From contig NC_052481.1 in NCBI RefSeq assembly GCF_009730915.1, positions 20,372,461-20,436,460 of the forward strand: a DNA stretch of 64,000 nt, read 5' to 3'. The translations under genes and the position numbers were made by a program. This stretch comes from Dioscorea cayenensis subsp. rotundata (taxonomy: Eukaryota > Streptophyta > Magnoliopsida > Dioscoreales > Dioscoreaceae). This document shows, one piece after another, positions 11,745 to 24,300 of the stretch. Numbering within the stretch: position 1 is the first letter of the stretch; the number at the start of each line of letters is the position of its first letter. Under the pieces are notes generated by a model that was not told the origin of the DNA, made no database searches, and saw only the letters and a list, made by a program, of their open reading frames with translations.

Positions 11745-12475
11745 ATTGTCCTAGAAAGGTAAACATTCATTTGGCTTACATGGGACAATAAGATTCTGAC
11801 TAGTGAAAACTTAGCAAAATTTAAAAGAGGATGCAATAAACTCCCAACAGCTATTTGTACACTCTGTCATGGGGTAATAGAATCAAGAGATCACTTATTC
11901 CTACAATGCCCATTCACATTGAGCATTTGCATGGGAACACTTTGGTTAGAGTCTGGGGATGACTCATCTCCCATATTCCTTTACTAACATGTGGGGTGTA
12001 TGGAGAGCACATCTTAGAGGGCGGATGAAAGATACTCTAGCTAGAGTTATTCTCTAAAATGTTTGACTAGAAAGGAATATGCACATTTTTTATTCTTGCA
12101 TTCTGTCTTTTCATACCTTGATCATTATAATGACTAATTATATATTTATTTTTTTTAAGTATTTGTAGCTTCAAAGCACAAAAGGCAAAGGCTAGAGGAA
12201 CCTGTATTCAAACTGTGAAGAGAAGCTTGGAGTTCATCAAGCCCGAAAGGGGTGAGCCAAATAGCCCCGAGAGACGCACTTCAGTATGGAACGCTCTGAT
12301 CGTCTTTTGTTGGGTCATTTATTGGTGCACAACTCCTTAAATGGAGTCTTGGTCTATTTCTTTTGTGTTTTTTTTTCTCCTGAGAGTGCTTCATGACCAA
12401 TGGATTTTTTTCTGTACTATTGCTTTGAGCTCTATCTGCTCTTAAACTATTGTCTTTGCTTTCTATTTTTTAATA
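11745..12475 (+). mobile_element. Truncated LINE relic (RT zinc-binding domain and 3' end)
   Basis: One frame reads CTLCHGVIESRDHLFLQCPF, the zf-RVT motif (C-x2-C...H-x4-C) that follows the reverse transcriptase of plant L1-type LINEs. A degraded LTRKEYAHF follows, matching the usual WLERNxRIF region. Stops and shifts are frequent. The rest of ORF2 is missing, as expected for a 5'-truncated LINE. Confidence 0.7.
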
Positions 12476-12976
12476 TATTATGATTTTTTCACTTCATAAA
12501 ATATATATAGTACTCAAACTCAATTTGCTTATCATTAAAGTTCAGCTTGACATGATAAAGTCAAGATCGAGTTTTTCACAATCAAAATTGAGTAACTTTG
12601 TGTGTAGTGGTATGTACTTACTTGGAGGTAACTACTATTTCTCCGTCCTATTTTTAAAATGTTAATTATTTAAATAAATATACTTAATCATAAATTCAAA
12701 ATAGTTAATATTAATAAATATGTATTATTATTTCAAAATATAAAAATTTTGTTATTAAAATACTCAATTTTTTATTGACATTAATTAAGTTAAATATTCC
12801 TCAATTCAAATAAAAATTAAAACCCGCCCAAAGTTTTATCCGTTCACACTGAAGATCCATTAACTTGTTCAGTGTCATATGCATTGGCACTAAAATTTTA
12901 TATGTTGGCACGCATATTTATATCCGATCTTCAGCCTCTTACTGAAGATCTCAGCGTCATATGCGTTGACACTCAA

Positions 12977-13031
<55 letters not shown>

Positions 13032-13270
13032 GCACGTTTATCTAAGTCCGATCTTAATTAGTTATATATATAGAGAGGACAAGACTTCGGCGTTAACACA
13101 TATATAATTAATGACCATTTTGCAACGTTGTATAGGTTACACCAAGAGTTCTAGGCATTCACACATATACAACGTTGTATAGGTTACATCAAGAGTTCTA
13201 GGCATTCACACATATATAATTAATGACCATTTTGCACCACATAATTAATAATTGGTGATTTTTAATTAGT
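12476..13270. other. Spacer upstream of FNR-A with a long (AT)n microsatellite
   Basis: AT-rich, no coding signal. A perfect AT dinucleotide run covers about 12982-13027. From about 12820 the sequence resembles the FNR-B upstream region (34400 on), for example the shared agaagatcca/gaagatccat stretch, so this part belongs to the FNR duplication. Confidence 0.6.
13123..13216 (+). repeat. 47-bp direct tandem duplication in the FNR-A upstream region
   Basis: The unit caacgttgtataggttac...ggcattcacacatata occurs at 13123 and again at 13170, nearly identical. An outer repeat, atataattaatgaccatttt, brackets it at about 13100 and 13213. FNR-B has the core aggtctaggcattcacac only once (near 34590), so the expansion is specific to copy A. 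Confidence 0.8.
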
Positions 13271-13307
13271 TTGTGACTGAGTTGATCCCCGGCCCTCATT
13301 TCCAGTC

Positions 13308-13315
13308 TATAAATA
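13308..13315 (+). promoter_or_regulatory. TATA box of FNR-A
   Basis: TATAAATA about 99 bases before the ATG at 13407. FNR-B has a TATATATA at a similar distance, so the element predates the duplication. Confidence 0.55.
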
Positions 13316-13406
13316 GTAGATTTAGAGCTCGGGGTCACTCACTCACCTTCAATCTTCAGAATACCAGTTGTCTCAGGCTTTTACTTTGTGTAGTTGAAAC
13401 TCCGGA

Positions 13407-15518
13407 ATGGCTCTCAAGTATATATCCATTTCACTGGCATATCCTTAATTTGTATTGCTCATGGTATACTACATGCTTGGTTATTTATGTCAAGCTAAGG
13501 CTATGGTTGTGATATGATTGATTGCAGGGCTGAAATCAAGTCTTTAAAAAATGAGGTTGCTAAAGAAGCACCATCGATCATCCACAAAGCTGGCAAGCCT
13601 TACACTACAAAAGTTGTCTCCGTGGACACTCTTGTTGGCCCCAAAGGCGGGCTTGGAGAGATTTGTCATATTATACTTGATCATGGAGGCCAATTTCATT
13701 TCGTGGAAGGCCAATATCTTGGAGTAATTTTACATCCGGTGAGCTTGCTATAGTGCATTAATTATCATGTTTGTGATTTAATTTTAAGCTTTTCTCTACT
13801 AATTAATTATATATTATCCTGTAGGATGATGATGATGATTCATTGCATACCCCGTTTCGCGTTATAATTCACGCTTTCTCCATTGCATCATGCAGAGATG
13901 GAGATTCTTTTGATGGTAAGAAGCTCAGTTTGTGTGTTCGTCGTGCAGAACTATCACCACACGATGCCAGTAACTTCCTCTGTAACCGTAAAGAAGGAGA
14001 TGAAGTTGATATTATAGGTTTGAAAATATATAAACTCTCTTAAAATTTTGTGTTTGATTACGTACGTGCAAGCTAAGCTTAATTTGCTCCAAATTTGTTA
14101 GAGATGATATAAATATTTAAAAATTATACATTATGAGTGTAAAAGTAAGATATAGTTTGAATGTGTTTAATTGTTTGAATTAAGTTGAAAAACAAGCTAG
14201 ATTAATTAATTTGTTAAGAATATATATGTTATAAATGTAAAGATAGTAATAAGAATAGAGAGCCAGAGTATTTACCAAACACCCAAAAACCCTGAAGAAT
14301 TAGCTTCTTCTTCTTTCTTCTTTTATTTCTCTCTTTTCTTTCTCTTCTCTTTTCTATATCTCAAAGTATACAAAATGAGGGGGTATTTATAGGGTTACAA
14401 GAGTTGAATGAACGGCCAGGATCGATTCGATCCGACGGTCCAAAATACCCTGGTTGGTGGAATAGTAACAAGATCGTGGCATCGCTACTGATCACATGCG
14501 TAGTGCACATAGAATATCTAGAAGTTGCTATAGTAATGCCGGCTGCTACAGTGAAATTGCTACAGTAGGCATCCATTAAAATATTTGTTTATAACATAAT
14601 TTGAGTTTTCAGTAGAATTCAATCATTTCATGTGACTTCTACAAGGACTCTATACATAGCAAACTATTATGAAGGTGACGGTGTGACCAAGAGACTAACA
14701 TTGGCTACAGGAAGTTTGTTGAGATTGGGTGCTAATTTATTGTTTTATCAATAAATATATATATATATATTTGCATGTGTCTACAAGGACACTATAATTA
14801 TTTATTGTTTTATCAATAAATATATATATATATATATATATATTTATTGTTCTACATGGACACTATAATTAAATTTTCACCATTCTTTCACTTGTAACAA
14901 AATTAGTTTTTGTCATATTTTTTTGCGTGCCCTTTTACGAAAACAATGGTATTTCCGTAAAAATCCCAAGCTAATGCATATCATGGTTGCAATCGCAGAA
15001 TCGGTATTGCTCCTTTTCGTAGCAACATCCAACGATTGTTCAGTAGATCCACAAGTACCAAAAAGGTAAATTCAATGGTTTGGCCTCGGTTGATCAATGG
15101 AGCCGACAACTATAACACCCTCCTTTACAACAAAGGAATTCACTTGTATCCTCGAAGGACAATATTGACCATTTCAGTGTACGCACTATTAAAATGGATA
15201 AACTATTGATTCTTCACTAATATACTTGAGATAAATAAACCATCAATCATTTACAATTAATGATCATTAATTAAAATTATACAGGTATGAGACGGCCTTG
15301 AATAACTCTCGTGGTCGACCGCGATCTACGAGACAGTGATGAAATTTTTCACGCTTTTGGATGAAGGTGCATATATATATTTTGTCGGATCAAAGACAAT
15401 GATGCACGGAATTCTGGAGACATTTTCAGGAAAATAGCTAAGGAAAGAGGTGTGATTTGGGAAGAGATGTTAGCCGGTTGAAGAAAAAAATAATCAATGG
15501 CGTGTTGAAGTTTACTAG
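13407..15518 (+). pseudogene. FNR: Ferredoxin-NADP+ reductase, root type, copy A (pseudogene)
   Basis: Exons: 13407-13417, 13528-13738, 13825-14017, about 14926-15178 and 15285-15518. They show KPYTTKVVSVDTLVGPK, GEICHIILDHGG, VEGQ, SLCVRRAELS, NFLCNRKEGDEV and the C-terminal NQWRVEVY of plant FNR, which moves electrons between NADPH and ferredoxin in plastids. The exon 4 acceptor is lost (gcgt for gcag). Exon 4 and the last exon contain several frameshifts. The N-terminus is short, with no transit peptide like that of copy B. The FAD-binding RxYS motif is replaced by HAFS. A 385-bp solo LTR lies in intron 3. Dead copy. Confidence 0.85.
14212..14596. mobile_element. 385-bp solo LTR in FNR-A intron 3
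   Basis: Starts TGTTAAGAATATATATG and ends TTTATAACA, with the 5-base target duplication taatt on each side (14207-14211, 14597-14601). FNR-B shows the empty site, attaattaatttgagttttc, near 36208-36227. No coding content. It is a small solo LTR or a TRIM remnant; orientation is uncertain. Confidence 0.82.
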
Positions 15519-15767
15519 ATCATAACTTCAACCCAATGGTTTTATGTTAAATCACTGTACGTGCAATGGTATTGAGTAATGTCTTTTATTTATCATAGAT
15601 TAATAAGTGCCACTTGCGTTTGTGTTTGTGTGTTTTGTGTCTGTGTCTGCATCTGCAAGGTTGCTAAGTCCGGTGAGGATATTAATAAATGCATTTGGTA
15701 TGAGATAATGTTTTACTCTTTGTTGGTTTCTGTTAGTGCAACCGCACTATTTATTGGCATAATTTGA

Positions 15768-17935
15768 CACCTAGACCAAGTGACATGGCAACCAAGGTGA
15801 CAAAGCATAATTGATGATGTGGCAAGCATGGTGACATGGCAAGGAGACTTGGAGTGCAAGGCAAACATCTTGAAGATCTTGATGGAGCTATTTTTAGTAA
15901 GTCTCTAACATGGAGCCAAATATCTTGAAGATCATGGTGAAGCTATCTTAAAGATCTTGGTGGAGTTATTTTTGGCAATGCATTACATTTTGAAGACAAG
16001 ATCATATCAAGACCATATTTAGATGATTTGATTGAAAACTAAATATGGTGGAGCTTAATTAAAGAAAGATCTATTCATGGTGTGAATGAAGGAGATATGA
16101 TTTGAAGAATCCTTGATGAGAATCATTGAAGTCTATTAACGGCAAGATTTGAGGACCAAACTTGGGTAAATTGAAGATCAAGTTTGGAGAATCTTTGAAG
16201 ACCAAATTTAGGTGGATTGAAGACTAAGTTTGGCAAGTTTCATGGAAGACGACAAGGGGCGAGCGCCCCTTGCGAGGGACTGTGTGATGAGGAGCGAGGA
16301 GGTAGGCTAGTTGCGGCAATGGGATCTGGGAGATTTGGGTCGCATCGACTCGGACTCAAGCATGACCGGGAGGTTGATGGGTCTTGAGGTCGTCCGCAAC
16401 GTAGCTGAACTCGGTCAAGTCGAGATCAGGGGACATGTTGCAAACTTATGTTACAACAGGGGAGTTGCAACGACTAATTTCAGCGTGTTTTAAATTAGTA
16501 GCAGCGGAGATTCTAAAAAGAGGTATGTGCTATATTTGGGACGCTGAGGGCGTCTATATAAGATTACCTTGCTCGTAGATTGTAAGGTGTGACTCTTGAG
16601 TGACTCTTTGAGGAGAGTGTGTGAGCACCAAACAATCTAGAGAGGGTAGTGATCTTTATTGTTGAGAGTGTGAGTGACAAGTGTTTGTACTCATCTATTT
16701 TTACCTCTTTTAGTGGATTGTTTATCTCGGGCTTGGCCCCCGCATGTAGGCGAGTGGGACGCAGACCCGGGTTACCAACGTTGTGTGTCTCCTTGTGTTT
16801 GTTTGTGTGTTTTTTTCTTTATTGGTTTTGTGTGAGACTTCTATGAGTGCTTAAGTGTTACTTAATACCCACAAACCACAATCGGAGGAACTAACAAGTG
16901 GTATCGAGCCTTGGTCGCCGTTTTTGACTTTGGTTTCAAAGTCGGCGAGGTCCTAACAAGTTCCATTGATGGCCGGAAAAGAAGGAGCTCCGACACACGA
17001 CCACCGTTGCTAAATGGATCCAATTATCCATATTGGAAGGCACGCATGAAGGCGTTTATCAAGTCCATTGATGAGAGTGCATGGATTGTCAGTAGAAGAG
17101 GGATGGTCTCCTCCTACTCTAGTTGATGAAGACGAGAACGTGATCATGAAGAAGAAAAAGTCGTTGAGTGTCAAGATATGCGCAAAGCTAATGCTAATGG
17201 AAAAGCTCTCAATGCAATTTTTTTGGGGGTGTTGATGAGAACCCAGGGCTCAAGTATATTGCAACATGCAGAGTGCTAAGAAAGCTTGGGAGATTCTTCA
17301 AACCATACATGAAGGTACCAACTTGGTAAGAGAATCCAAAACTTCAAATGTTAACAACTATGTTCGAAAAATCTCGTGATGGGAGAAGATGAGACGATAG
17401 CCATGTTTAATGCCAAATTGATGGACATTGCAAAATCAAGCCTACCAGCTCGGCAAGGAGTACTGGATAAAAAGCTAGTCCGGAAGACTCTTAGATCACT
17501 CCCAAGAAGATTTGATGCAAAAATTTTGGCAATAGAAGAAGCAAGAGATATTTCAACTATGAAACTAGATGAGCTGATGGGGTCTTTGCAAGCATATGAG
17601 ATGAACCTTAATCCTCGAAAAGAAGAATAGAAGATATAGCCTTGAAGGTTGAAGCAATAAAAATGTAGAAGGAGTTACAACAGGTCAGTTATAACGGTAA
17701 GATGAAGACCTAAGAGGATAGAGAAATTGTTTTTCTTGTCAAGAAAGATGCATGACATGCTTAGAAGATACAAGACACAAGGCAAGAAATTTCAAAGAAA
17801 AGATGGTCTAAATAAAGAAAAGGAAGAAGTTGAAGATCATCACAAAAAGGATGAAATTGAAGATCGTCTCATGAAGATCAAGTGTAGAGAATGTGGATCA
17901 TTTGATCCAACAGTTGAAATTTGTTAGGTATCCTC
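15768..17935 (+). mobile_element. Ty1/copia element, 5' fragment: LTR, primer-binding site and gag
   Basis: A presumed LTR of about 1.1 kb runs from near 15768 (TGACACCTAG) to about 16896, followed by a primer-binding site TGGTATCGAGCC at 16899-16910 that resembles the usual initiator-tRNA-Met site TGGTATCAGAGC. Broken gag follows: PPLLNGSNYPYWKARMKAFI, then GEDETIAMFNAKLMDIA, KLVRKTLRSLPRRFDAKILA, LDELMGSLQAYEMNL and the end of a zinc knuckle IKCRECGSF. These are copia gag (UBN2) motifs close to the SIRE type. Frameshifts and stops are frequent. The element breaks off near 17935 with no pol. Confidence 0.75.
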
Positions 17936-18890
17936 GCCCTCACCCGGGCCAAAAAGAGCAAAAAATCATCACAACTCGTGAGTTGTGGCGGCTTGCGCTA
18001 AATCCACTCCCCACGCCCCCGTCTCCCCACAGACTACACCCTCGCCGCCACTATCTTGAAACCCTAGAGAGAGATCCCGTGAAAACCATTGCGAGTTGCG
18101 CCGAGCACCATCTTCACCTTAGAGGTTTGGCAATCTCTTTCCACCGACATCTAATTAATCCCTCAATATCTTGTGGAAAATCTCTAATGATCTTCTTTTT
18201 ACCTGACTTTGTTAAAACGATCGGCTTACCTGACTTTGTTAAAGGGATCGGCTTGGCTTTTTCTTCTTCGTTTGAGCTCTTGTTAGTTCTTACCTGACTC
18301 TGAGGAACTTTATGGGTTTGACCATTTGAGAGGAAAAGAAGTCAAGGGGAAGGCAAGAGGAGGCCATAAAGATTTAGGTTTGGCTTTGTGGATCAGATAA
18401 GAAAATAGCAATTAATTTGAGGAAAGTATGAGAAATTTGGTGGAGATGTTTTGTTTTGGTTTTGATTAATTTCTCTTTCTTTTGTGGAAAATCTTTTGTG
18501 TGTATTGTATTTTTGGACTTTTTTTTTTTTTTTTGCTAATTTCATTTTAAAGTTTGAATTTTTGAGTAGGTGGTTAGTTTGTTGGTTGGATTTTGGATTT
18601 GTAATTTGTAATTATGTAATTTGTTCCAAGTCTATGTAATTTGTTAGAAATTTACATAATTTGTTACAAATTTATGAATTTAGCATATTTACAGTTTTTT
18701 GAATTGAACTCGAACCGAAATTTCAAACTCAAACCGAATTCGAACAAAGATTAGAATTTCGAACCTAAACCGAACTCGAGCTAAAAATTAGAATTTCAAA
18801 CTGAACTCGAACTGGGCTCTGCTCATTCAGGTTCGGTTCGTTATCAGGATTAGTGAAAACACTTCAAAGATTAGATAGAGTTGCACGCAT
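17936..18890. other. Unassigned stretch with a degenerate gaaccgaa repeat
   Basis: 17940-18300 is GC-richer and open for about 130 codons in one frame, but with no recognisable domain, so I do not call a gene. A T-run sits at about 18518-18532. From about 18700 to 18845 variants of aaccgaactcgaa alternate with agattagaatttc, a loose tandem repeat. The FNR 3' flank resumes near 18890. Confidence 0.5.
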
Positions 18891-19075
18891 ACCTCTGTAA
18901 GGCTACATATATAATTAGTTCCTATATCATTTTAAAGAGGTAAAACCAACAAAAATTTCTTAGTTTAAGAGATCAAAGCTAGTATATTTTCACTTAATGG
19001 ATCGAAAAACATAGCTCCCAATTCAATGGTGTTTAATTAGGTTTAAATTATGTAAAAATATTTTTTTTTTCATTA
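18891..19075 (+). repeat. Duplicated FNR 3'-flank segment (copy A)
   Basis: Matches 38715-38925 (behind FNR-B) and 25770-25880. All share ttagttcc-atatcattttaa, gtttaagagatcaaa and gaattaggtttaaattatg. It is displaced from FNR-A by the copia fragment at 15768-17935. Confidence 0.75.
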
Positions 19076-19084
19076 AATATTGAT

Positions 19085-21365
19085 GAGTGTACAATTATAT
19101 AACATTTAAGATCATTTTGTACACTCATTAGACATGTATTAGAGTTTTATTTTGGAATTTGATGTTAAATATGGTATATTTTGCAATCTCATACTTCAAG
19201 CAGTGCTTAAAGATGAGATAGAGCTAAAAGAAGTATTCTAGGGCCAAAATAATGAAGATGGAACTCTCTCGGCATCAATCAACTAAGGACAAGTTACGGG
19301 CACCTTAACGCCTTACTTACGACTATAAGCCTCTTCTAAAGAACTTTTCGGGCATGCTTATGCCCGTAAGGAGGAGCATAAAGACATTTAGTGGGACATG
19401 CGAGCAGGCTTACACCCATAAGCTGAACTTACGCCTATAACCCGGACTTACACCTGTAAACCGGACAGCAAGGATCATCCAGAGGAGCTTACGAGTAAAG
19501 CATATACCTGTAACGCAGTCACAAGGGGCATATAGAGAACTTACGGCCCAGCACTTATGGATGTAAATTGGATCGTAACATCATACTGAATACCTTACGG
19601 CCGTAAATGATCCCATAAGACTCGTGACACATCATCGCCATCTCCTTATGACCATATTCTTATACCAATAAGCATCCCAAAAGTGGCACAGTATAAATAT
19701 TCTTGACAAGGGTTTCTCGGGTATTTTTTTTATTCTATTCAAAGTCGAGGCTAAGGGGAAGAAAGGGGCAAATTTCTAGGGCTTTGGGGGCGATTCTAGA
19801 GTGAGATTTAGCATTTCTATCTTTAATAAGAAGGATTGTAGCCGTCAAGATTAGCTTGCTGACGTTTGTGGAAAGTCCTCTGGCGTTCTTCGGTAATTAT
19901 CTCTCGACACAATTGAGAAGGGGGTTTTCATATCTTTTTTTATTCTCATTGTGTCTTGTTGTTTGGATGTTTGCTTGCCCTCCATTAATGGATGACTAAT
20001 TTTGTAGATGTTCGGGCATAATTAAACTCTAGGGTTTTATTTTATTTTGTTATTGGTTGTAGATCATGTTATTTTAATTATTTCTTTAATTGCAATCCAT
20101 ATTATTTGAATCTAATTTTGTGTTTTGTTTGTCTTGATTGCTAATGAGACGAAAGCCTTAATTCTTATGTATGATGTGCTTTGTGACGAGTCAAAATACC
20201 CAACTAGCATAAACGTGCCGTGATTGAAGGGGATTGTGAGTAAGCCTAACAATGCGGTACTTTGGAGTTGAGAGTTCTCCTCCCTCAATCATCTTGAGTG
20301 GATTAATGATTATAATGTTCATATATTTCACATCTATTTGTACACTCATTTGGCATGTATTAGAACCATAATGTGGAATTTGATGGTAAATATCATGTAT
20401 TTTCTATTAACAGGCTTAGGGCAGTGCTTAAAGACAAGGGAGAGCCAAAGGAAGCATTCTAGGCTCAAAACGATGAGTTTGGACTTCTCTCGGCATCATT
20501 GTATTAAGGACAAGGCAAACTAGGGCAACTTATGGTCATCCTTAATTACGTCCGTAAGTCTATTCCAAAAGACCTTGCAGGCACGCTTATACCCATAAGG
20601 AGAATTCAGAGCCAAGTCAAAGGACCTTACGGGCAAGTTTTGCACCTATAAAGATGTCCGTAAAGACCATCCAGAGGAGCTTACAACCGCAGTCTATGCT
20701 CGTACATAAGGGCAGTCGCAAGAAATAAAACAGTGAAGCTTATGATCCAATGCTTACAATTGTAAGTTGGACCGTAACAAAATCAAAAGACCTTAAGGAT
20801 AGGCCTTACGACCATAAGGGTTCTAGTTATGACAATCTTCTCCAGTTCCCTTACGGCCTAGTCCTTACGCTCGTAATCAACCTGTAAGCAGTCGAGAAAA
20901 ATAAAACTTAAGAGGATTTCTAGGGAATCATTCATTCTATCTTTCTATTCTTTGGGGTAATTTTTAGAGGAAACATTGAGGAAGAAAAGGGTCAAATCTC
21001 TAGCACCATAGGCAAGATTTCGAGAGGGATTTGGCCCAGCATTCAAGGGGGTCAAAGGTCATAGCCATCGAGTTCATCTTGGCAGCATGCATGGAAGCTA
21101 CTTGGACGACACTCCATCCTAGGGATTAACAAAGGGATTTTCATGGATCTTATGTTTACCTCTATTCTTTGTATCTTGGATGCTTGCCCTCCATTAATGG
21201 AGGGCTAATTTGTAGATGCTTGGGGATAGTTGAACTTTAGGGTTTATATTTTATGACTTTGGTTGTTGGATCTCTTATGCTTTAATTGATTTCTTCTTTG
21301 CAATCGTATCTATTTGAGTCTAATTATGTGAATGGATGCTTGATGGCTAATGAGGCGAAAGCCCT
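19085..21365 (+). repeat. Two head-to-tail LTR-like units (about 1.2 kb each)
   Basis: Landmarks recur in the same order about 1.21 kb apart: tgtacactcat..ggcatgtatt (19110 / 20340), gcagtgcttaaaga (19200 / 20420), gccctccattaatgga (19978 / 21180), and gctaatgagacgaaagcc/gctaatgaggcgaaagcc (20141 / 21346). Each carries a dense patch of ttacg/cgtaag motifs (19295-19660 and 20525-20890). No gag or pol lies between them. This fits tandem LTRs from recombination, or an LTR-derived repeat. The second unit is cut at 21365 by copia coding sequence. Confidence 0.65.
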
Positions 21366-24300
21366 ATCTCTCATTTGAAATGCTTCTTCTGTAAAAAGGC
21401 TTCTCATGTAAAGAAAAACTGCCCTAAGTATCGGGCTTGGCGCGTAAAGAAAGGTATATTTTTTGCTCAAGTTTGTACTGAAGTTAATTTGGTTTCAGTT
21501 CCTGGATATACTTGGTGGTTGGATTCAGCTGCTAGAACTCACATAAATGTATCAATGCAGGGTTGCCTGAACTGTCGAACACCGAGTGATGGTGAAAGAT
21601 ACATCTATATGGGGACTTGAAGGGCAGAAGTTGTAGGCGTAGGGACTTTTAAATTGTTACTTCATATTGGTTTTTATTTAGAATTGAATAACACATTTGT
21701 TGTACCATCCTTCAGACGGAATTTAGTTTCTATTTCAGTTTTAGACAAAGAAGGTTATTTTTGTTCATTTGGTAATAAAAGATGTGTTCTTCATTTTAAT
21801 TCGATGTTGGTTGGAACCAGTACATTAAGTGAAAATGATCATCTTTATTTGCTTGATATGGTTAATACAAACAATGAATCCCATAATACTGAAACTAAAG
21901 GAATAAAACGTAGATTACAAAATAAAAATTCATACTCATTATGGCACAAGCATTTGGGTCACATCTCTGAAAAGAGAATTGACATGCTTGTAAGAGATGG
22001 AATTCTTGATGTAATTGACAAAACCAACAATAGTGTGTGTATTAAAGGAAAGACTACAAACAAAAGGAAAGTGGGGGCCGAGAGAAGTAAAGAAGTCTTA
22101 GAACTTATACATACCGATATTTGTGGACCTTTCCCTAAGGCATCTTGGAACGGTCAACGATATTTCATTACGTTCATTGATGACTACTCTCGTTATGGTT
22201 ACCTCTACTTGTTACATGAGAAATCAAAGGCTTTGGACTTTTTTAAGTCATTTAAGGCAGAAGTTGAAAATCGATTGGGCAAGAATATAAAGGCCGTTAG
22301 ATCTGATTATGTTGGTGAATACTACGGTAGGTACGATGGATCAGGCGAGCAACGTTCAGGCCCTTTTGCTCAATACCTAGAGGAGTGTGGAATCATTCCT
22401 CAATACACCATGCCAGGTTGTCCTAGCATGAATGGTGTGGCAGAGAGGCAAAACAGAACCCTTAAAGATATGGTAAGATGTATGATTACTCATACAACAT
22501 TGCCTAACTCTCTCTGGGGTAAAGCATTAAAGACCGTAGTCTATCTCCTAAATAGAGTTCCCACTAAGGCTACTGAGAAGACCCATTATGAATTATGGAC
22601 TTGAAAGAAACCTATCCTAAGTCATTTATGAGTTTGGGGTTGTCCAGCTGAGGCAAGGCCTTATAGGCCTAATGAAAGAAAACTGGATGCAAGGACAATA
22701 AGTACCTATTTTGTAGGGTACTCTGAAAAATCAAGAGGCTTTAAGTTTTATAATCCTACATCAAAAACCTTTTTTGAAACAGGAAATGCCCGGTTTTTTG
22801 AGGATGTTGAGGTTGGGGAGGAGAATCAAAGTGATGATTTTGTCTTTGGGGAGGATTTGGATACATCTTTCTCTGTTGTTGCTAAGGATCACAATCAGGT
22901 TTCTTTTCCTGTTGTCATTCAAACGCAACATTCAATACATGATAGAGATGATGTTATTCCTACCCATCAAGAAGAGGATACTCAACCAGTTATTGGTGAG
23001 GAGCAAGACATTCAACCTCAAATTCAAAAAGAACCGGTGCCTCTAAGAAGGTCCACAAGAGTAAGGAGAAATCCAATTTCGGATGACTATTTGGTATTTC
23101 TCCATGAGCATAAAGAATATGTTGACTCAATGGAAAATGATCCAGTTACCTTTAGTGAGGCAATTAATGGTTCAAACTCTTATAAATAGATCAAAGCTAT
23201 GGGTGAGGAAATCCAATCCATGAAAGACAATGACGTTTGGGACCTTATCCCATTGCCAGAAGGTGTGAAACCTATTGGATGTAAATGGGTCTTTAAGACC
23301 AAAAGGAATTCACAAGGCAATGTTGAAAGGTATAAGATGTGTCTAGTTGCGAAAGGATTTACTCATAGGGAGGGCATCGATTACAAAGAGACTTTTTCTC
23401 CTATTTCTGTAAAAGACTCTTTTAGGACCATTATGGTACTTGTGGCATATTTGGATCTTGAGCTATATCAGATGAATGTAAAGACCGCCTTTCTTAATGG
23501 AGACATTGAGGAGACCATTTATATAATGCAGCCGGAGGGATTAGTCGCTGGGAAGACCAATCAAATGGTTTGTAAACTTAAGAAATCTATCTATGGGCGT
23601 AAACAGGCTTCCCGACAATGGTACTAAAAGTTTAATCATATTGTTCTCTCATTTGGTTTTGAGGTGAACACTATTGAGGATTGTGTGTATCACAAGTTCA
23701 ATGGGAGTAAGTACATACTTTTGATTCTATATGTTGATGACATTCTGCTTACCAGCAGTGATAAAGGGATCCTTTGGGAAAATAAGAAATTTCTCTCTGA
23801 AAGTTTTGAGATGAAAGATCTTGGTGAAGCATCTTTCGTATTAGGGATCTAGATTCATCGTGATCGTTCACAAGGCTCTTTGAGTTTATCTCAGAAGATC
23901 TATATTGAGAAAATACTTCAAAGATTTAGCATGCAGAACTGTAAGCCTCATGATACCCCCGTGTTGAACAGAGATAAATTTAGTTCAAAACAGTGTCCTA
24001 AGGAAAGAATTGAATCCGAATACATGCAGAACATTCCCTATGCATCTGCAGTAGGAAGTTTTATGTATGCACAGGTCTGTACCCATCCTGACCTGGCATT
24101 TATAATGGGAATGCTTTGAAGATATCAATTTAATCTAGGTAGAGAACATTGGGTTGTAGCCAAAAGGGTCTTTAGATATCTTCAGAAGATAAAGGATTAT
24201 GCGCTCACATACAAGAGGTTGGATAGGCTTGAGATCATTGGGTATTCTGACTCCCATTTTGCTGGATGCTTGGATAGTCGTAAGTCGACATCTGGTTACA

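Noticed and set aside
12982..13027. (AT)n run considered as a matrix-attachment or origin signal
   Set aside because: Plain dinucleotide repeat like several others in the window; nothing beyond composition supports a function.
17893..18297. 134-codon ORF, GC-richer than its surroundings
   Set aside because: No recognisable domain, no splice context, and it starts inside the copia gag remnant. Treated as chance.
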